Shown piece after piece: positions 12,387-23,734 of a stretch of 64,000 bases of DNA. Location of the stretch: assembly GCA_051294375.1 (NCBI GenBank), contig CM119268.1, positions 11,490,200 through 11,554,199 of the forward strand, in the 5' to 3' direction. Made by a program: the position numbers and the translations under genes. How positions within the stretch are numbered: the stretch's first letter is position 1; every line of letters begins with the position of its first letter. The notes beneath the pieces are model-generated. The model ran no database searches and had not been told where the DNA came from. It saw only the letters and a list, made by a program, of their open reading frames with translations. The DNA is from Paraspadella gotoi. Taxonomy: Eukaryota; Chaetognatha.

Positions 12387-14008
12387 TCACAGATTTTTCG
12401 CCTCGGCCTCTCCTTTGACATCCGACGCCAAGTCGGACCTTCCAGCGTTTAACTCTTCCGCTTCCGCTTCCGCTTCCGCGACCGCTTCCAACGCTTTCGC
12501 TCCTCCTTTGTCCGATGAAGATCTCGACTTGCTCCTCAGAATCGTCCGCTCGGTCAGCAGCGACATCAGGGAGCTCTTCCTCCTCTCCCCGCCTTCGCTT
12601 TCTTCGCCGCTCCAGCAGCAGCGCCCACCGCCCCAGCAGCCGCGATCCCTCTCCCCTGCGCCGCGCCCTTCGTCGCGCCTCCTGCCGCCGACGCGATCGG
12701 TGAACGATCGGAGCGCGGTGACGAATTCCCGGCGGAAAAGCGCGCCGCTGATGATATATAGGAAGAAGTTGATGCTGTGGTTGAGGATGAAGAATGGGCG
12801 GCCGGCGATGAAAACCTTGAAAAGAAAAGAATTTCTAATCAGAAAAGGAGAGATGGGGTAAGGCGCTTAAAAATAAAGAACTGACCTTAAACATGGACCA
12901 GGCGCAGTCGGCGGAAAACGAGTCGTCGTCATCGTGTAAAACTGTGACGTCAGATGAGTAGTTAGAATTGTCGACGAAGAATGAAGAGGGGGTCGAGTTG
13001 ACGGAAATTATTGTCGTTGTCGTTGTTGTCGTTGAAACATTTTTTGGGAGTATGGCGAGTTGAATAATTTTCTCGCTATTGCACTTACTGTTAAGGAGAA
13101 AACACATAAATTGACTGATTTGGCTGATCAAATATTGATCGTATTACTTTTATTCTTCACATTTTTTACCACTTATGAACCAATGCACAAATTATATTCA
13201 AATTATATTCAAATTATATTCATATTAATTAATCCACGAAATCTCATGTGAACATTAAATTACCGGTCAATGGCCAAGTAAACAATTTTCTATACCTTTG
13301 ACTAGTGAACTTGGAGACCGCAGAGCTCACATTAGGAGGTATGAGAATCAATGTGGATACAATGGAAACTGTCAGTAACATTTTCAACAATTGGTTGCTG
13401 TGTCCCTTGGCACTGTCGTTGTGACGTGTCATGCTGCTTGGGCGGTCTGTCAAATTAAATGGGAATTGAGTTGAAAAAAAAAAACAATCTAAAACTCTTT
13501 AAGGAAAACTTAAAGTTACAATACAGATCCCTAGCTTACCCTGACGCATTCTCTTCGGAGTATGAAAGCGCACTTTGATGATGATCAGACTGTTAACCAC
13601 TAAATTAATCGCCAATGGTAATAACTGTTAAACAAAAATTCAAAGGCTAAAATTGACATTTTCTTTCAACCGTAAAAAGACGAAAGAATTGCGGTATTTT
13701 GTGAAGAATGAAAAAACCCCAGATAAACTCACTTTCCAAAGGCATTCCGCAATTCCCTTGAATTTCGAATGATATTCACAATATTCAGGATAGTAAGTTC
13801 TCGACGAGCAGTCTCGCCTTTTTGCGTCGTACCTGCGGCATTAATTGAAATGATATACTATAAGTTTGTTATTTATTAAATTAATTAATTAATTAAGTGA
13901 AACGAACCGGATGGTGAAGATGTAATCGCAATTGACGACGACGTTAACGAGAAAAACGATGGCGACTACTACTCTTGCGAAGGACCGGGTGAGCCTTGTT
14001 TTCGCCTT

Positions 14009-14059
<51 letters not shown>

Positions 14060-16787
14060 AGGGGAAAGAGAAGAGAGGCCCATAAACTAACAAAAAATCG
14101 AAAGACCTCACTTGAAACTACGCGACCATGACCCAAGAAAAAAGGAACAAAGGATGAAATTGCCGTCCTTTTTAGTTTTATCGCTTCCATCTCTCGACTG
14201 ACTTGCAAGGGCATGAAGACGACGACGAGACGTTCCAGCGTCACCGTCGTCACCATCCAGATGGCGGTCGTCGTCGCAGCCTTTTGGACGAACATGAAGG
14301 CGGCGCAGGATGGGGTCGAAGTTAAGTAAGTTCTGAAATCGACAGGGAGAGTAAGGAAACTTACTGGGCGATTCGAAATTATATATGTACTATGTAGGTA
14401 TAATAAATGAAAAAAAGTTGCAGTTTTTCTAATTTCAGGGATTAAAATGTTTCTACAAAATATCTTCAATTGTCCATAACTAAAATGATTAAATAACTTA
14501 AATCCGGATCAGGGATCAGCGAGAGTCAATGACCTCCAAAACCGGTATCTTGATATCGGGCACAAAAAGCCAACGAGTTTTTTGTAAACAGAAACCAAAT
14601 CGATAAGAAAAGACAGAAGAGGATTCTTATTCGAATGAGACTTACTCGATATAACTCTCCCGATCTGTAAACTCAAAATACTGTAAAAAGTAATAAAAAG
14701 TCTTTTCTCATCTCCTTTCACAAAAAAATCGTTCACAAATTCCAAACAAAAAATATTTAAAAGGACGAGAGAAGGAAAAGCAAAATGAGACTAACTCTCG
14801 GTCAAAGTCGTTTTGTAGCGGAACACTTGAGGCTCCGAGACGCTGACCACCTATTGCGGCACCACCCGCTCGGATTCCTCGACGCTCTCGTCAAAGCCTT
14901 TCGCTACAACGTCGATTACGGCAGCGTTCACTACGTCTCTCAGAAGATGGCGCCTGGCGGAAGATGGCGAAGTTTGACGCCGGACGTTCTTGAAGCGACG
15001 ATGCTGGAAGGGCGCGCCGTCTGCTGCTGCATGGTCAACAGCTTCCTGGTCGACCTGCTGCGGGCCTACGGTTTCGACGCCGACTTGATCGTCGCATTTC
15101 CGGCTTCGACTCCTCGCTTCTTACCGGAAGCTGGGCACGTCGCCGCTCGTGTCCGTCACCCCGCTGTCACCGCGGGAAACAACGTCGGTAGCTTCGTCTA
15201 CTGCGACGCCGGATCGATGGTTCCAATCCGCAGCGCCGTTCACATCAGCCGCGACGCGCCGACGCCGGAGTTAGACGACGGTCTGGCACGATATCGCTTC
15301 GTCGGTCGGCCTCACGTTGAAAACTTTACTCGGGAATTCCACGACAAAATTGCAACGCCGTTGCTGGATCGCGCCCGCCAAATGGTGACGCGATTGGACA
15401 TCGCCAATCAGGATTGGCTCCTTACCTTCGTCTCCAACAGTCGACTCATGTCGGTGGCGATCCCTCAGTTCTCTTCCGTTCCGGACGGCACGTGGGTTCC
15501 CTACCATCTCTTTCCGACCCTCTCGCCCATGGGCGACCGATTCCGGCGCTCTTGGGCGAACGACGAGGAACTTTTCGAGTGCGGACGCCGCATGTGTTAC
15601 GTCACCGGCTACTCGCGACGGACGGGGGAGTTCGTCTCGTTTTCGCGCGACGAACGGGCGCGGTGTCAGGCGGAAGGGGGCGCGGCGAAAGTGACGCGGG
15701 CGACGAGTGACGAAGAGCACGTCGCCGCGTTTCGAGAGGAATTTCCGTTGATGACCGACGATTTTCGCAACAATTTGAAATATTTGAATCGAGTGGATTT
15801 GAGTAAACTTGAAAGTCGATTGTGAGGGGAAATCAAACTTTATATATTTCAACATTAAAAAAATATAAAAACTTAAAAAAATTGTTTTCACTGAAAACGA
15901 CTCCCGAGCTTGAATATACGGTGAAGGTTTGAGTCGTCCATCCGAAATTGTTCCCGCTTCTACTCTGGTTTCCTTTTCAAAATACGTTCGAAATCGACTC
16001 TCTTCGAAGATTGCAAATATTTTTGTGCTATCATTGTTTGTTTTATGCTCTCACTTCTCATTATAAACATTTGAAAACTATTAAAGAATTTTCAATCGTC
16101 ACTACAGTTCAGTTGTATGTAATCAATAATAATTATCGTTTTTCCTAATGTCACATGCTCATTTTTTAAATATTTTTTAAGTAAAATAAAATTACAAGCA
16201 AATGAAATTGGCCTTTTAGGCTCGCGTTGCCGTCTTTTCTTTAAACAAAAGAGTTTGTCAAAATACATGCATACTTACTTTCCCTGAGTTTTGACGTCGA
16301 GAAAAAAGTCTTCTGTCCACATTTCCAGCGCAGTCAACAGCTTCAAAATATCGAAAAACGCCAAGCTAAAAGATTTCGAAATTTACATTACATTACATAC
16401 ATTAACTATATTCTGAAAACCAGCCAAGAAACTATCATAACTCTATATATATAAATATATATATATATCTGTTGCTGTATAGGGTATATCAAGATGATCC
16501 TAAACATCTCTAAGGAGACGATTCTGCGTCTATTAGGACATGTATTCCCCACGATCAAGGTTCCCCCACAATTCTCCCACCGCCACCAATTAAAACCCAG
16601 CCTGCCTGATCAAAAGCACAGCCGTAGACGTCTTCCTCAGGTTTGGCCGACTCATGACGACGACGACGATTACGTTGGCGACGACGCCGACGACGATGAA
16701 GACGAAACACAGCCAGTGAAAGAAGGAGCCCCACGGCGTGTTGGGATCGCGGAGGCCAGATCTGGAGCACCATCGTGGGAGGGTCAT
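12387..16787 (-). CDS. Receptor 1: rhodopsin-class GPCR, FMRFamide-receptor-like, nine exons, 487 aa
   Basis: Exons on the minus strand: 16787-16606, 16365-16279, 14332-14203, 14005-13908, 13832-13733, 13624-13540, 13446-13296, 13087-12886, 12815-12387. All join in phase (1464 nt). Roughly one exon per helix: TM1 (about 22-45, VVGVVANVIVVVVMSRPNLR), TM2 (62-80), TM3 with conserved C99 and LERLVVVFMPL (122-132) in place of DRY, TM4, loop 2 with C174, TM5 (200-217), TM6 (about 246-266, TVSIVSTLILIPPNV), TM7 (NHSINFFLYIISG, 357-369) in place of NPxxY, then a basic Ser- and Ala-Glu-rich tail. The family signals peptides through G proteins at the plasma membrane; the ligand is unknown. Unusual points are the missing CWxP in TM6 and a 60-residue Thr/Asp-rich insert in loop 3 ending ADCAW. 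Intron 1 has a GC donor, and intron 2 holds an antisense gene. The start matches the paralogue's Met. Confidence 0.88.
14013..14055. repeat. (CT)n tract forming the splice-acceptor pyrimidine run of receptor 1 intron 3
   Basis: GA on the plus strand, so CT on the gene's strand. It ends eight bases before the acceptor AAG|GCG of the TM4 exon (14005). Intron 3 is 197 bp and the repeat supplies its polypyrimidine tract. Confidence 0.85.
14785..15825 (+). CDS. Intronless arylamine N-acetyltransferase-like protein, 346 aa, nested antisense in a receptor intron
   Basis: Single open frame of 346 codons, GC-richer than the surrounding intron. The family acetylates arylamines or related acceptors from acetyl-CoA using a Cys-His-Asp triad in the cytosol. 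The layout fits: EGRAVCCCMVNSFLVDLLRA (75-94) aligns with the active-site RGGxCxExN block, with C81 four residues before N85; EAGHVAARV supplies H118; YCDAGS supplies D141. The usual Glu of CxExN is Met, and the flanking Gly-Gly is changed. The length is longer than animal NATs (about 290 aa) and nearer to fungal ones. The gene lies inside intron 2 of receptor 1 on the opposite strand. An ATTAAA follows the stop by about 30 bases. It could be a retrogene or a transferred gene, or another transglutaminase-fold thiol enzyme. Activity is unproven. Confidence 0.65.
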   Translation: MRLTLGQSRFVAEHLRLRDADHLLRHHPLGFLDALVKAFRYNVDYGSVHYVSQKMAPGGRWRSLTPDVLEATMLEGRAVCCCMVNSFLVDLLRAYGFDADLIVAFPASTPRFLPEAGHVAARVRHPAVTAGNNVGSFVYCDAGSMVPIRSAVHISRDAPTPELDDGLARYRFVGRPHVENFTREFHDKIATPLLDRARQMVTRLDIANQDWLLTFVSNSRLMSVAIPQFSSVPDGTWVPYHLFPTLSPMGDRFRRSWANDEELFECGRRMCYVTGYSRRTGEFVSFSRDERARCQAEGGAAKVTRATSDEEHVAAFREEFPLMTDDFRNNLKYLNRVDLSKLESRL

Positions 16788-18450
16788 GGCGGCGCTAATT
16801 GTTGTCCGTCGTTGAGGAGATTTTGGATTTTGAACTCACACTCCCGGTGGAATATATTTATGTGCAGGGATTTACGTTGTTTAGGGTTGGTTTTCTTAGA
16901 TTTGTCGCTCGATTAAATTCGATTTTATTTTTTGGTTTGGCGGTTTTGAATTCGACCGATACCTTGGATAATTTTAAATCGAAATCGTCATGAGGCGTAG
17001 TGTCGTTAATACTTGTCGCTCGTTCTCGATCAAGGTTTTATAAAATATCTCCACGGTTTGTTCATTTTGAGTGAGCAATTCAGAAAATTTGGTTGCAGAA
17101 TGAGAATCCTAAAAATTTTGCTGGTACTACCGTTTTTTTTTATTGACGATAAATCCGAGGGCCCACCCGTAATGTTAGTTTCGATTTATCGGGCCCACTG
17201 ATAAGTACTGTTTTTACAAAAACATCTAAAGGAAGAAAAAATATAAATTGATACGGAGTGAAAGGAAAAATCTGAAAATATTGGAAAATAAATAAAAAAA
17301 TAATTATTAAAACATTGACGTAGTTGTATTTAGGAAAAAAATAAATATATAGAAACGAGAGAAAAATTACAGAAAAAACCAAGCAGATTACCACTTGCAC
17401 ACAAATCAAGTAATAATGATTTCTACCTAAATTTTGCGATTGTTGGTAAAAATCTTAACTATTAGTCAATAGTCACATTACCTGATAATTAGTTACGTAA
17501 TTTAGGAAATCTTTTTACATAAGTTATAACGAATATTTTGTATAAATTCTTAGATGATTAATTGCAAACAATGTGCTTTTTTATTTCTACACTATGAAAG
17601 TTGCAAAATTACTTGTTTCACTATCTTTATTTTTTATTTTTTAGATTTAAAATAACTATTATTTATGATTTTATGGTAAATATTTGTGGTAAATATTTAA
17701 ATATAATATTATTTATCTGTTTGGGATGGGAACGTTAGTATTCTATTCTGGAAATAGAGGGTGCATCTACACAACTCAAGGTTAGATTACTTTCTGTTAT
17801 ATCTGTTATATCACTTTTAAACGGTATAACATCACTGTTGTAGTAATAGGTAATGAAAGCACTATATTTGAGAAATTAATCAATTCCCAAATATTTTTAA
17901 ATCGACGCAGAAAAAAAAAATAAAGCATTTATAAAACAGAAAATCCCCAAATATCACAAAATGCTTGACACTTTGAGATTATCGCAAAGGAAAAATAAAC
18001 TATTTAAGCCCGGTTCGCGGTCTGCTTCTAAGTTTACGTTTTCTGCATTCGAGAATTCTTTCTTCTTTCATATTCTTTTGAATCATCTTTAGACTTTGGC
18101 CGCCCCAAAGTCCAATGATGGGTGCCTCCCGGAGAAAAAATGAAAAAACACCGATCACAAAAACAAACTAGCAAGCTCTAAAAACTCAATGGTATTTCTT
18201 TCATAAACATAATCCAGCGATTGATCGAGAACTAATTGCAGAGGTCAATGTTTTACGATTCCTGGGAAGATGTCACATCTCGTTACGACCAAAAAAATGC
18301 GATAATGATCTTCCGGATCTTTCCAAGTTTGACTCATGTAGTTCGTTATCAGCGGAATTTGGGTCAATTACATACGGGCACGTTGGTTGGATTCAGTTGG
18401 TTAACAGCGGAATTTAACGAGTCAATTACATCCGGGCACGTTGATTGGAA
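16788..18450. other. Intergenic stretch between receptor 1 and receptor 2
   Basis: AT-rich 1.66 kb. No coding exon recognised. It must hold the promoter of receptor 1 and the 3' end of receptor 2. A repeated pair of about 30 bases (GGTCAATTACAT..GGGCACGTTG) occurs at 18361-18391 and 18420-18444. Confidence 0.55.
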
Positions 18451-20963
18451 TCAGAGTTGATCGGAGATTTCTTCTTCGTTGGTTTTCGCCGACGCGGTCG
18501 AGGCCGACGACGCCCCGGCCGTCGACGAGCCCGTCGAGACCGAAAACTTCTTCTTCGTCGACGTGTCCCCGCCGTTCGCCTTCGAGAGCAGAAGGCCGTC
18601 GCTCCCACGGCATCGTCCGAACAAGCGGCGAAACCGTCGACGAAGAGGTCGCATCAAAATGAGAAACTCTTGGCGGAAGAGTGCGCCGCTGATGATGTAG
18701 AGGAAGAAGTTGATGGCGTGGTTGAGGATGAAGAAAGGGCGGCCGGCTACGAAGACCTTGATGGAGGGAACGACGAAATGGAAATGCCATAAGTAGATTT
18801 GACTGATGAATATACGAGGACAAAAGTAAAAGGCTTTTATTTAGCATGTCGAAATAAAAGAAGAAAACGAAATGGGAAAAGTTAAAGTTAAAGCGAAAGT
18901 ACGATCGTAGTAAATCTCTCTTTTTCATTCTCTTTTATTTTTCTTTCCTGTTCTCTTTCATAATATCCTCTTCTACCGCTCTCTCTCTTTTTAATCGTTG
19001 ATCCACCCTTTCTATTCCCTTTCTATTCCCTTTCTCTTCCCTTTCTATCCCTTTCTCTTCCCTTTCTCTTCCTTTCTATTCCCTTTCTATTCCCTTTCTA
19101 TTCTTTCTATTCCCTTTCTATTCCCTCCCCATCATTTATTTGTCTCCCTCTCCATCCCGCTCCACTTTGATTAATCATTTTATCAAACCGGTTCTCCGCG
19201 CCAAAGAACAAGACAAACAACAATATGAATAACAATTTCGTCGTCGCGTCTGATTAAGTTTTGAAAAGAAGATTATTAGCGGGACAATCTTTTGAAGGAA
19301 TAAATAAATCCTACGTACTCTAAGCCTATTTCGTTTTTTTTAATAAAGATTCGCAATATACGAGGTTTTCCTACAATTTGATACCTTTATAATTGACCAA
19401 GCGCAGTCGGCGCCCGTCATTTCTGCAGTCGGTCGTCGAACGGCGTGGCTTGAGGATTGGGATGGGGAAGATGACGATGATGATGACGATGATGATGAAG
19501 ATGATGATGATGATAATGAAGAGGAGTTGTCGAATCGATCGATCCGACCCGGAGAGGAACTTCTCGTCTGCTTCGAGGATAAAGAAGACATCGACGTCCG
19601 GGTGTCGTTTGAGGCCGAGAGGCTCGTCGACACTTGCGTCGAGCATTTTCTGAATAAATTTAACAAATTAAAGATGAATTCTTAATATAAGGCAATTTTT
19701 GTTGGGATATACAAGAATAGTTAATATTTTTTTTTTTCAAAAAAGGTGAAAAAAATGTGGAACCGTCTGGAGGAGAAAGTGGAGACTGCGGAGTTGATGT
19801 TGGGCGGGAGGAGGATGAGCGTCGAGACAATGGAGACTGTGAGCAACATCCGGAGAGTCTGAGCACTCTTCTCTTTAGAGGAATTGCGACTGAACTTGGC
19901 GTCGCCTGCGGTTGGCAAATTTAAATAAATCAATAAATCAATTAATCAATAAATCAATAATCAATTAATCAATAAATCAATAAATCAATAAATCAATAAA
20001 TAAATCAATAAACTTATTTTCGTCAAAAAAAAAATGTGGAACTATGAGTTGAACGAGATAGTATTTTGGCAACCTTTTGTCCGCAAACGAATACCTTTCT
20101 TCCCGACCTACAAAAACCAACCCCGCACCACCTTACAAAAACAACTTTGAGGTCCGGAACTGACCCGGATCGACGGTGTGCGCGGAGTAACATTTGATCT
20201 TGACGACGATCATGATGTTGGCGATGATGTTGATGAGGAGAGGAAGGAGCTGGAGTAAAGGGGATCAATTTAAAGTTCACCATTTCAGCATCAACATCAT
20301 CAGCACTTCAGCATGCTCTAAAACTTCCTACCTTCCAGACACACAGTAGGATAGCTTTGATCTGAGATCGGTAGATGCAATACTCTGGCACGAAAGTTCG
20401 GAAAGTACAGTCTTTGATCCGTTCGTCGTATCTAGGGATCGAAAGGGTAGTGAACGTGAACGGACTCGCGTTGCACCATCTTATTACAATTTCGTTTCAC
20501 AACTCTCACGACATCAGAAACACTTACACAATAATTATTTGAATGCTTTAATCAATATTAATATCTTCCATTTTTTTTTCAATTTACTTTCGTAGGTGTA
20601 TTCGTTAATATAAAGACAATGTAATATACACAAATATACAATATATTATACTTATATGTTATACTATATACAATTCCGTCAATTCCGCCAGACAAAGAAA
20701 TTCGCCTCCCGAAAAACGTCAGTGACATGGGGTAGTCACTGCAGCGCTGAGCGCCAGTTGTCGGGAGAGGCCTCACATCCCAGACATCACAAATGACTCC
20801 CCGATGCCATATGATTACAATTTTTTTCTCACCTGGTTGTGAAAACGTAATCACAATTCAAGGCGGCGTTGACGACGAAGACCAAAGCCACGACTAGGAT
20901 CGCGTGATGTCGTGCTTTTCTGTTCGACTAAAAAAAATTTTAAAAAATCCGATTGAGATGGAT

Positions 20964-21054
<91 letters not shown>

Positions 21055-22118
21055 TGAATAAAAGAGTGAAGAGTGAGAGGTTTGAAAGCGAGACGTAGCG
21101 AGATTACTCGAGGCGCCACTTATCATTCGTAAACAATGACAAATCGGAAGATGGATGAGTTCATTCACATCGGACTGTTGTGGCGTGAAGATATTGATCT
21201 TCTCGGAAGATGATAATGACGATGATGATAATGATCTTACAACATAACGAGAAGAATGATGATGAAAAAAGGACAATCACGGATATGATGACATTGATTA
21301 TTGCTACGAAGGACGATGACACATTTACCCCTAAACTCTTGAAGGGATTGTAAACCATGACGACTCGCTCGACGGTGGCGGCGGTGACGAGCCAAATCGC
21401 TGTGCACGTGACCGTCATGTGAAAGAACATGGACCAGGCGCACGAGGGCGTTGTTGAGAAGAAGGACCTGGTAACGAAATTGAAATGATCGAGCGGAGAG
21501 ACTTGACATTTTTAAAAACAAAAGCAAGAAAAATATTATCAGAACATAAAAAAACAAAGATAATAACAAAAAAAAACAAAAAAAAAACAACAAACAACAA
21601 AAAACAAACGTACTGCGTGCCGTGATAACGTAACGCTGAGAAAAGTGTCTTCGGCCCAGAGAAGGAGCGCCATGATTAGTTTGAGCGTGTCGAATATCGT
21701 AGACTGGAAATTTGCGGGAATATACAAGCAATTCTATATTAAGCTGGAGGGCAAACTTATTGACTTTTGTGTCATCCTACTAAGGTAAAAATTAACTATT
21801 GTAAGATGCGTATATAATAATTATATATTTATATATATTATATTTCACATTTTATCAAAAACTTGACCTTCGATATAACCTAGATTGACTTCTCAGTTCA
21901 CATCTGAGATTAACGCCCGCCGAACTCTTTACTCAAACCTGATGAGATAAACCGAAGTTGATTTGTGCCTCAATTTTGGTCGACACATCACGAGAACAGT
22001 GAGAAAGTTGGCGACGACGCCGACGGCGACGCCAGAAGCAGAACCAATGGAAGAAGAGGCCGACGTCGCGGGTCGGGTCGCGCAGGTGGCGCCGCGTGCA
22101 CCAGTCTGCGTAGGACAT
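18451..22118 (-). CDS. Receptor 2: paralogue of receptor 1, nine exons, with frame breaks in exons 1-2
   Basis: Exons on the minus strand: 22118-21939, 21703-21614, 21467-21329, 20927-20833, 20431-20332, 20249-20165, 19905-19764, 19649-19385, 18756-18451. Exons 3-9 are intact and phase-consistent: TM3 with C and ATVERVVMVYNPF, TM4, loop 2 with Cys pair, TM5, TM6 (TVSIVSTLILLPPNI), a long poly-Ser loop 3 ending ADCAWSIIK, TM7 (NHAINFFLYIISG) and a Ser/Lys tail. Intron positions and phases match receptor 1. Exon 1 is 180 bp against 182 bp in receptor 1, a net 2-base loss just after FFHWFCF, so the rest of TM1 is out of frame. Exon 2 needs one more base after AGTCTA to read SLAIFDTLK, and its 3' end does not match the phase of exon 3. 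Either it is a recent pseudogene or allele, or these are consensus errors. A neuropeptide-receptor role is inferred from the paralogue. Confidence 0.75.
19460..19521. repeat. Coding trinucleotide repeat (poly-Ser) in receptor 2 loop 3
   Basis: Interrupted GAT/GAA repeat on the plus strand (TCA/TCG/TCT on the coding strand). It lies in frame in exon 8 and encodes a run of more than 15 Ser in extracellular loop 3. Confidence 0.85.
20966..21053. repeat. (GA)n microsatellite in receptor 2 intron 3
   Basis: Long GA tract (CT on the gene's strand) ending about 40 bases before the TM4 exon acceptor at 20928. The same intron of receptor 1 also carries a CT tract. Confidence 0.95.
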
Positions 22119-23021
22119 GGTTGGGTGAGTCGCGAGAGGCGTGGCGTGTGGGAGAGGTTAAGGCGCTTGTGAGTAAGAGGGTGTGCGAATCCAGTGAAAA
22201 GAAAAAAGTGAGTTGATCGATGATGGCTGTCTGTTTATGTATATTATATCGTTCCGAAGAATAATTTATTTTATGAATGAACCTTATTGACTGGTTTCAT
22301 CCACGTTTACATTGAGAAAAAAATTCACAATAGTTTGTTGTCGAAGATCGGATCTATCCGTCGTTAAAATATAAAATTTAAAAATTCAACAGCTCGCGCA
22401 TAATAATATATCCTCAGAGTTATGGAAATGTTCGCGGAAAAAAAAAACCCCAAAAAACCACAAAGTCGAGAAAAAAAAATGAACAGAAAGCTCGATATTT
22501 TGGCGAGAAGAGCGACGGTTCTCTTCGGCTTGATTTGATTATCGCGACCGCGAAAAACGCGACTCACTTTTGTTTATGAGGTTAGAAATTCCGCGGGTCG
22601 ACGAAAGAGGCGTTGGCGTCCGTTATGTAGTTATTATTATTGACTTTACATTGCTCCTCTGTTTTTTGTTTGGATATATTTCGATCGTTGTTTCGCGAAA
22701 GAAGACCGAATTCGAAATTAAATTACGAGATAATTTATAAATACGAGAAATCAACTTTGATCTGGGAAAGAGGAAGGACAATTTCTCTCTTCATTGACGA
22801 ATGTAAAATCGTTAAATCGTTAACCGAATTAGTAATATCCGTCAGTTGGTTCCGAACTGTGAATCGAACTCGATAACGTGAAGATCGAAAAACAAAAACA
22901 AGTCGTGACAATGAAATTGAACCTGGGAAAGAAATTCGATAATTTCGTTTTCTCTATTTTTTTCTCCATTCTTTTTGGCCCGTCTTTCCAATTATGAACC
23001 AAGTTGAGATATAGTTTAAAA

Positions 23022-23023
<2 letters not shown>

Positions 23024-23075
<52 letters not shown>
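23024..23075. repeat. (CT)n microsatellite
   Basis: Clean CT tract of about 26 units. Confidence 0.95.
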
Positions 23076-23076
<1 letters not shown>

Positions 23077-23734
23077 GAATAACAAACTGACTGCCCTGTT
23101 TCATCGAAACAAAAAAGTTTCCGTAAATGAAAAATGATGATGTTCGCTCACGATCGATCCCGGTGTTTCGTATTTAACACGCTATGTGTATTAGATGCAA
23201 AAGATCAAACGTGATAAAGATAATAAGATTAGGATAAAGATACAGATAAAGCAAATCTACAGTAATTTTAATAGAATATATCATTTACATATAATTTATA
23301 TATCATTTATAGGATTTACAAACCAAAGGTTTTAATTTAGGAAGAAGGTTCGTGTTGCGACCACGAAGAAGTTAATCTAGAAAAACAAAAAAACAAAAGA
23401 ATTAAAAAAAGTAAAAAAAAAACACAAAACAATCAACATAACAACAACGACAACGATTTCAAGAATCTCGTCGAACTTCGAATCTTCCAGACGCCGACTC
23501 TCGACGTAGCGACGGAGAGTGTCAAAACTTTACCGCATCGTCGTCGTCGTCGTCGTTGTCGCCGCCAGGGTACGGGAGCGTTAAAAACCGCAGCTGTTCC
23601 CTCCCTTTTCGTTTGCGAGTTTAACGCATTCGTTTGAAAGCATCCTCTGGTGGTAGAAATTCACGTAAAGGGCTCGGCTCTAAAAGAGGTCGCTAAGGGT
23701 TGTTGTCAATATTTTTGTCAATATGACGATGGTG

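Noticed and set aside
15271-15891. 206-codon minus-strand frame opposite the acetyltransferase-like gene
   Set aside because: It is the antisense shadow of a GC-rich coding frame, with no domain, and the plus-strand frame carries the family motifs.
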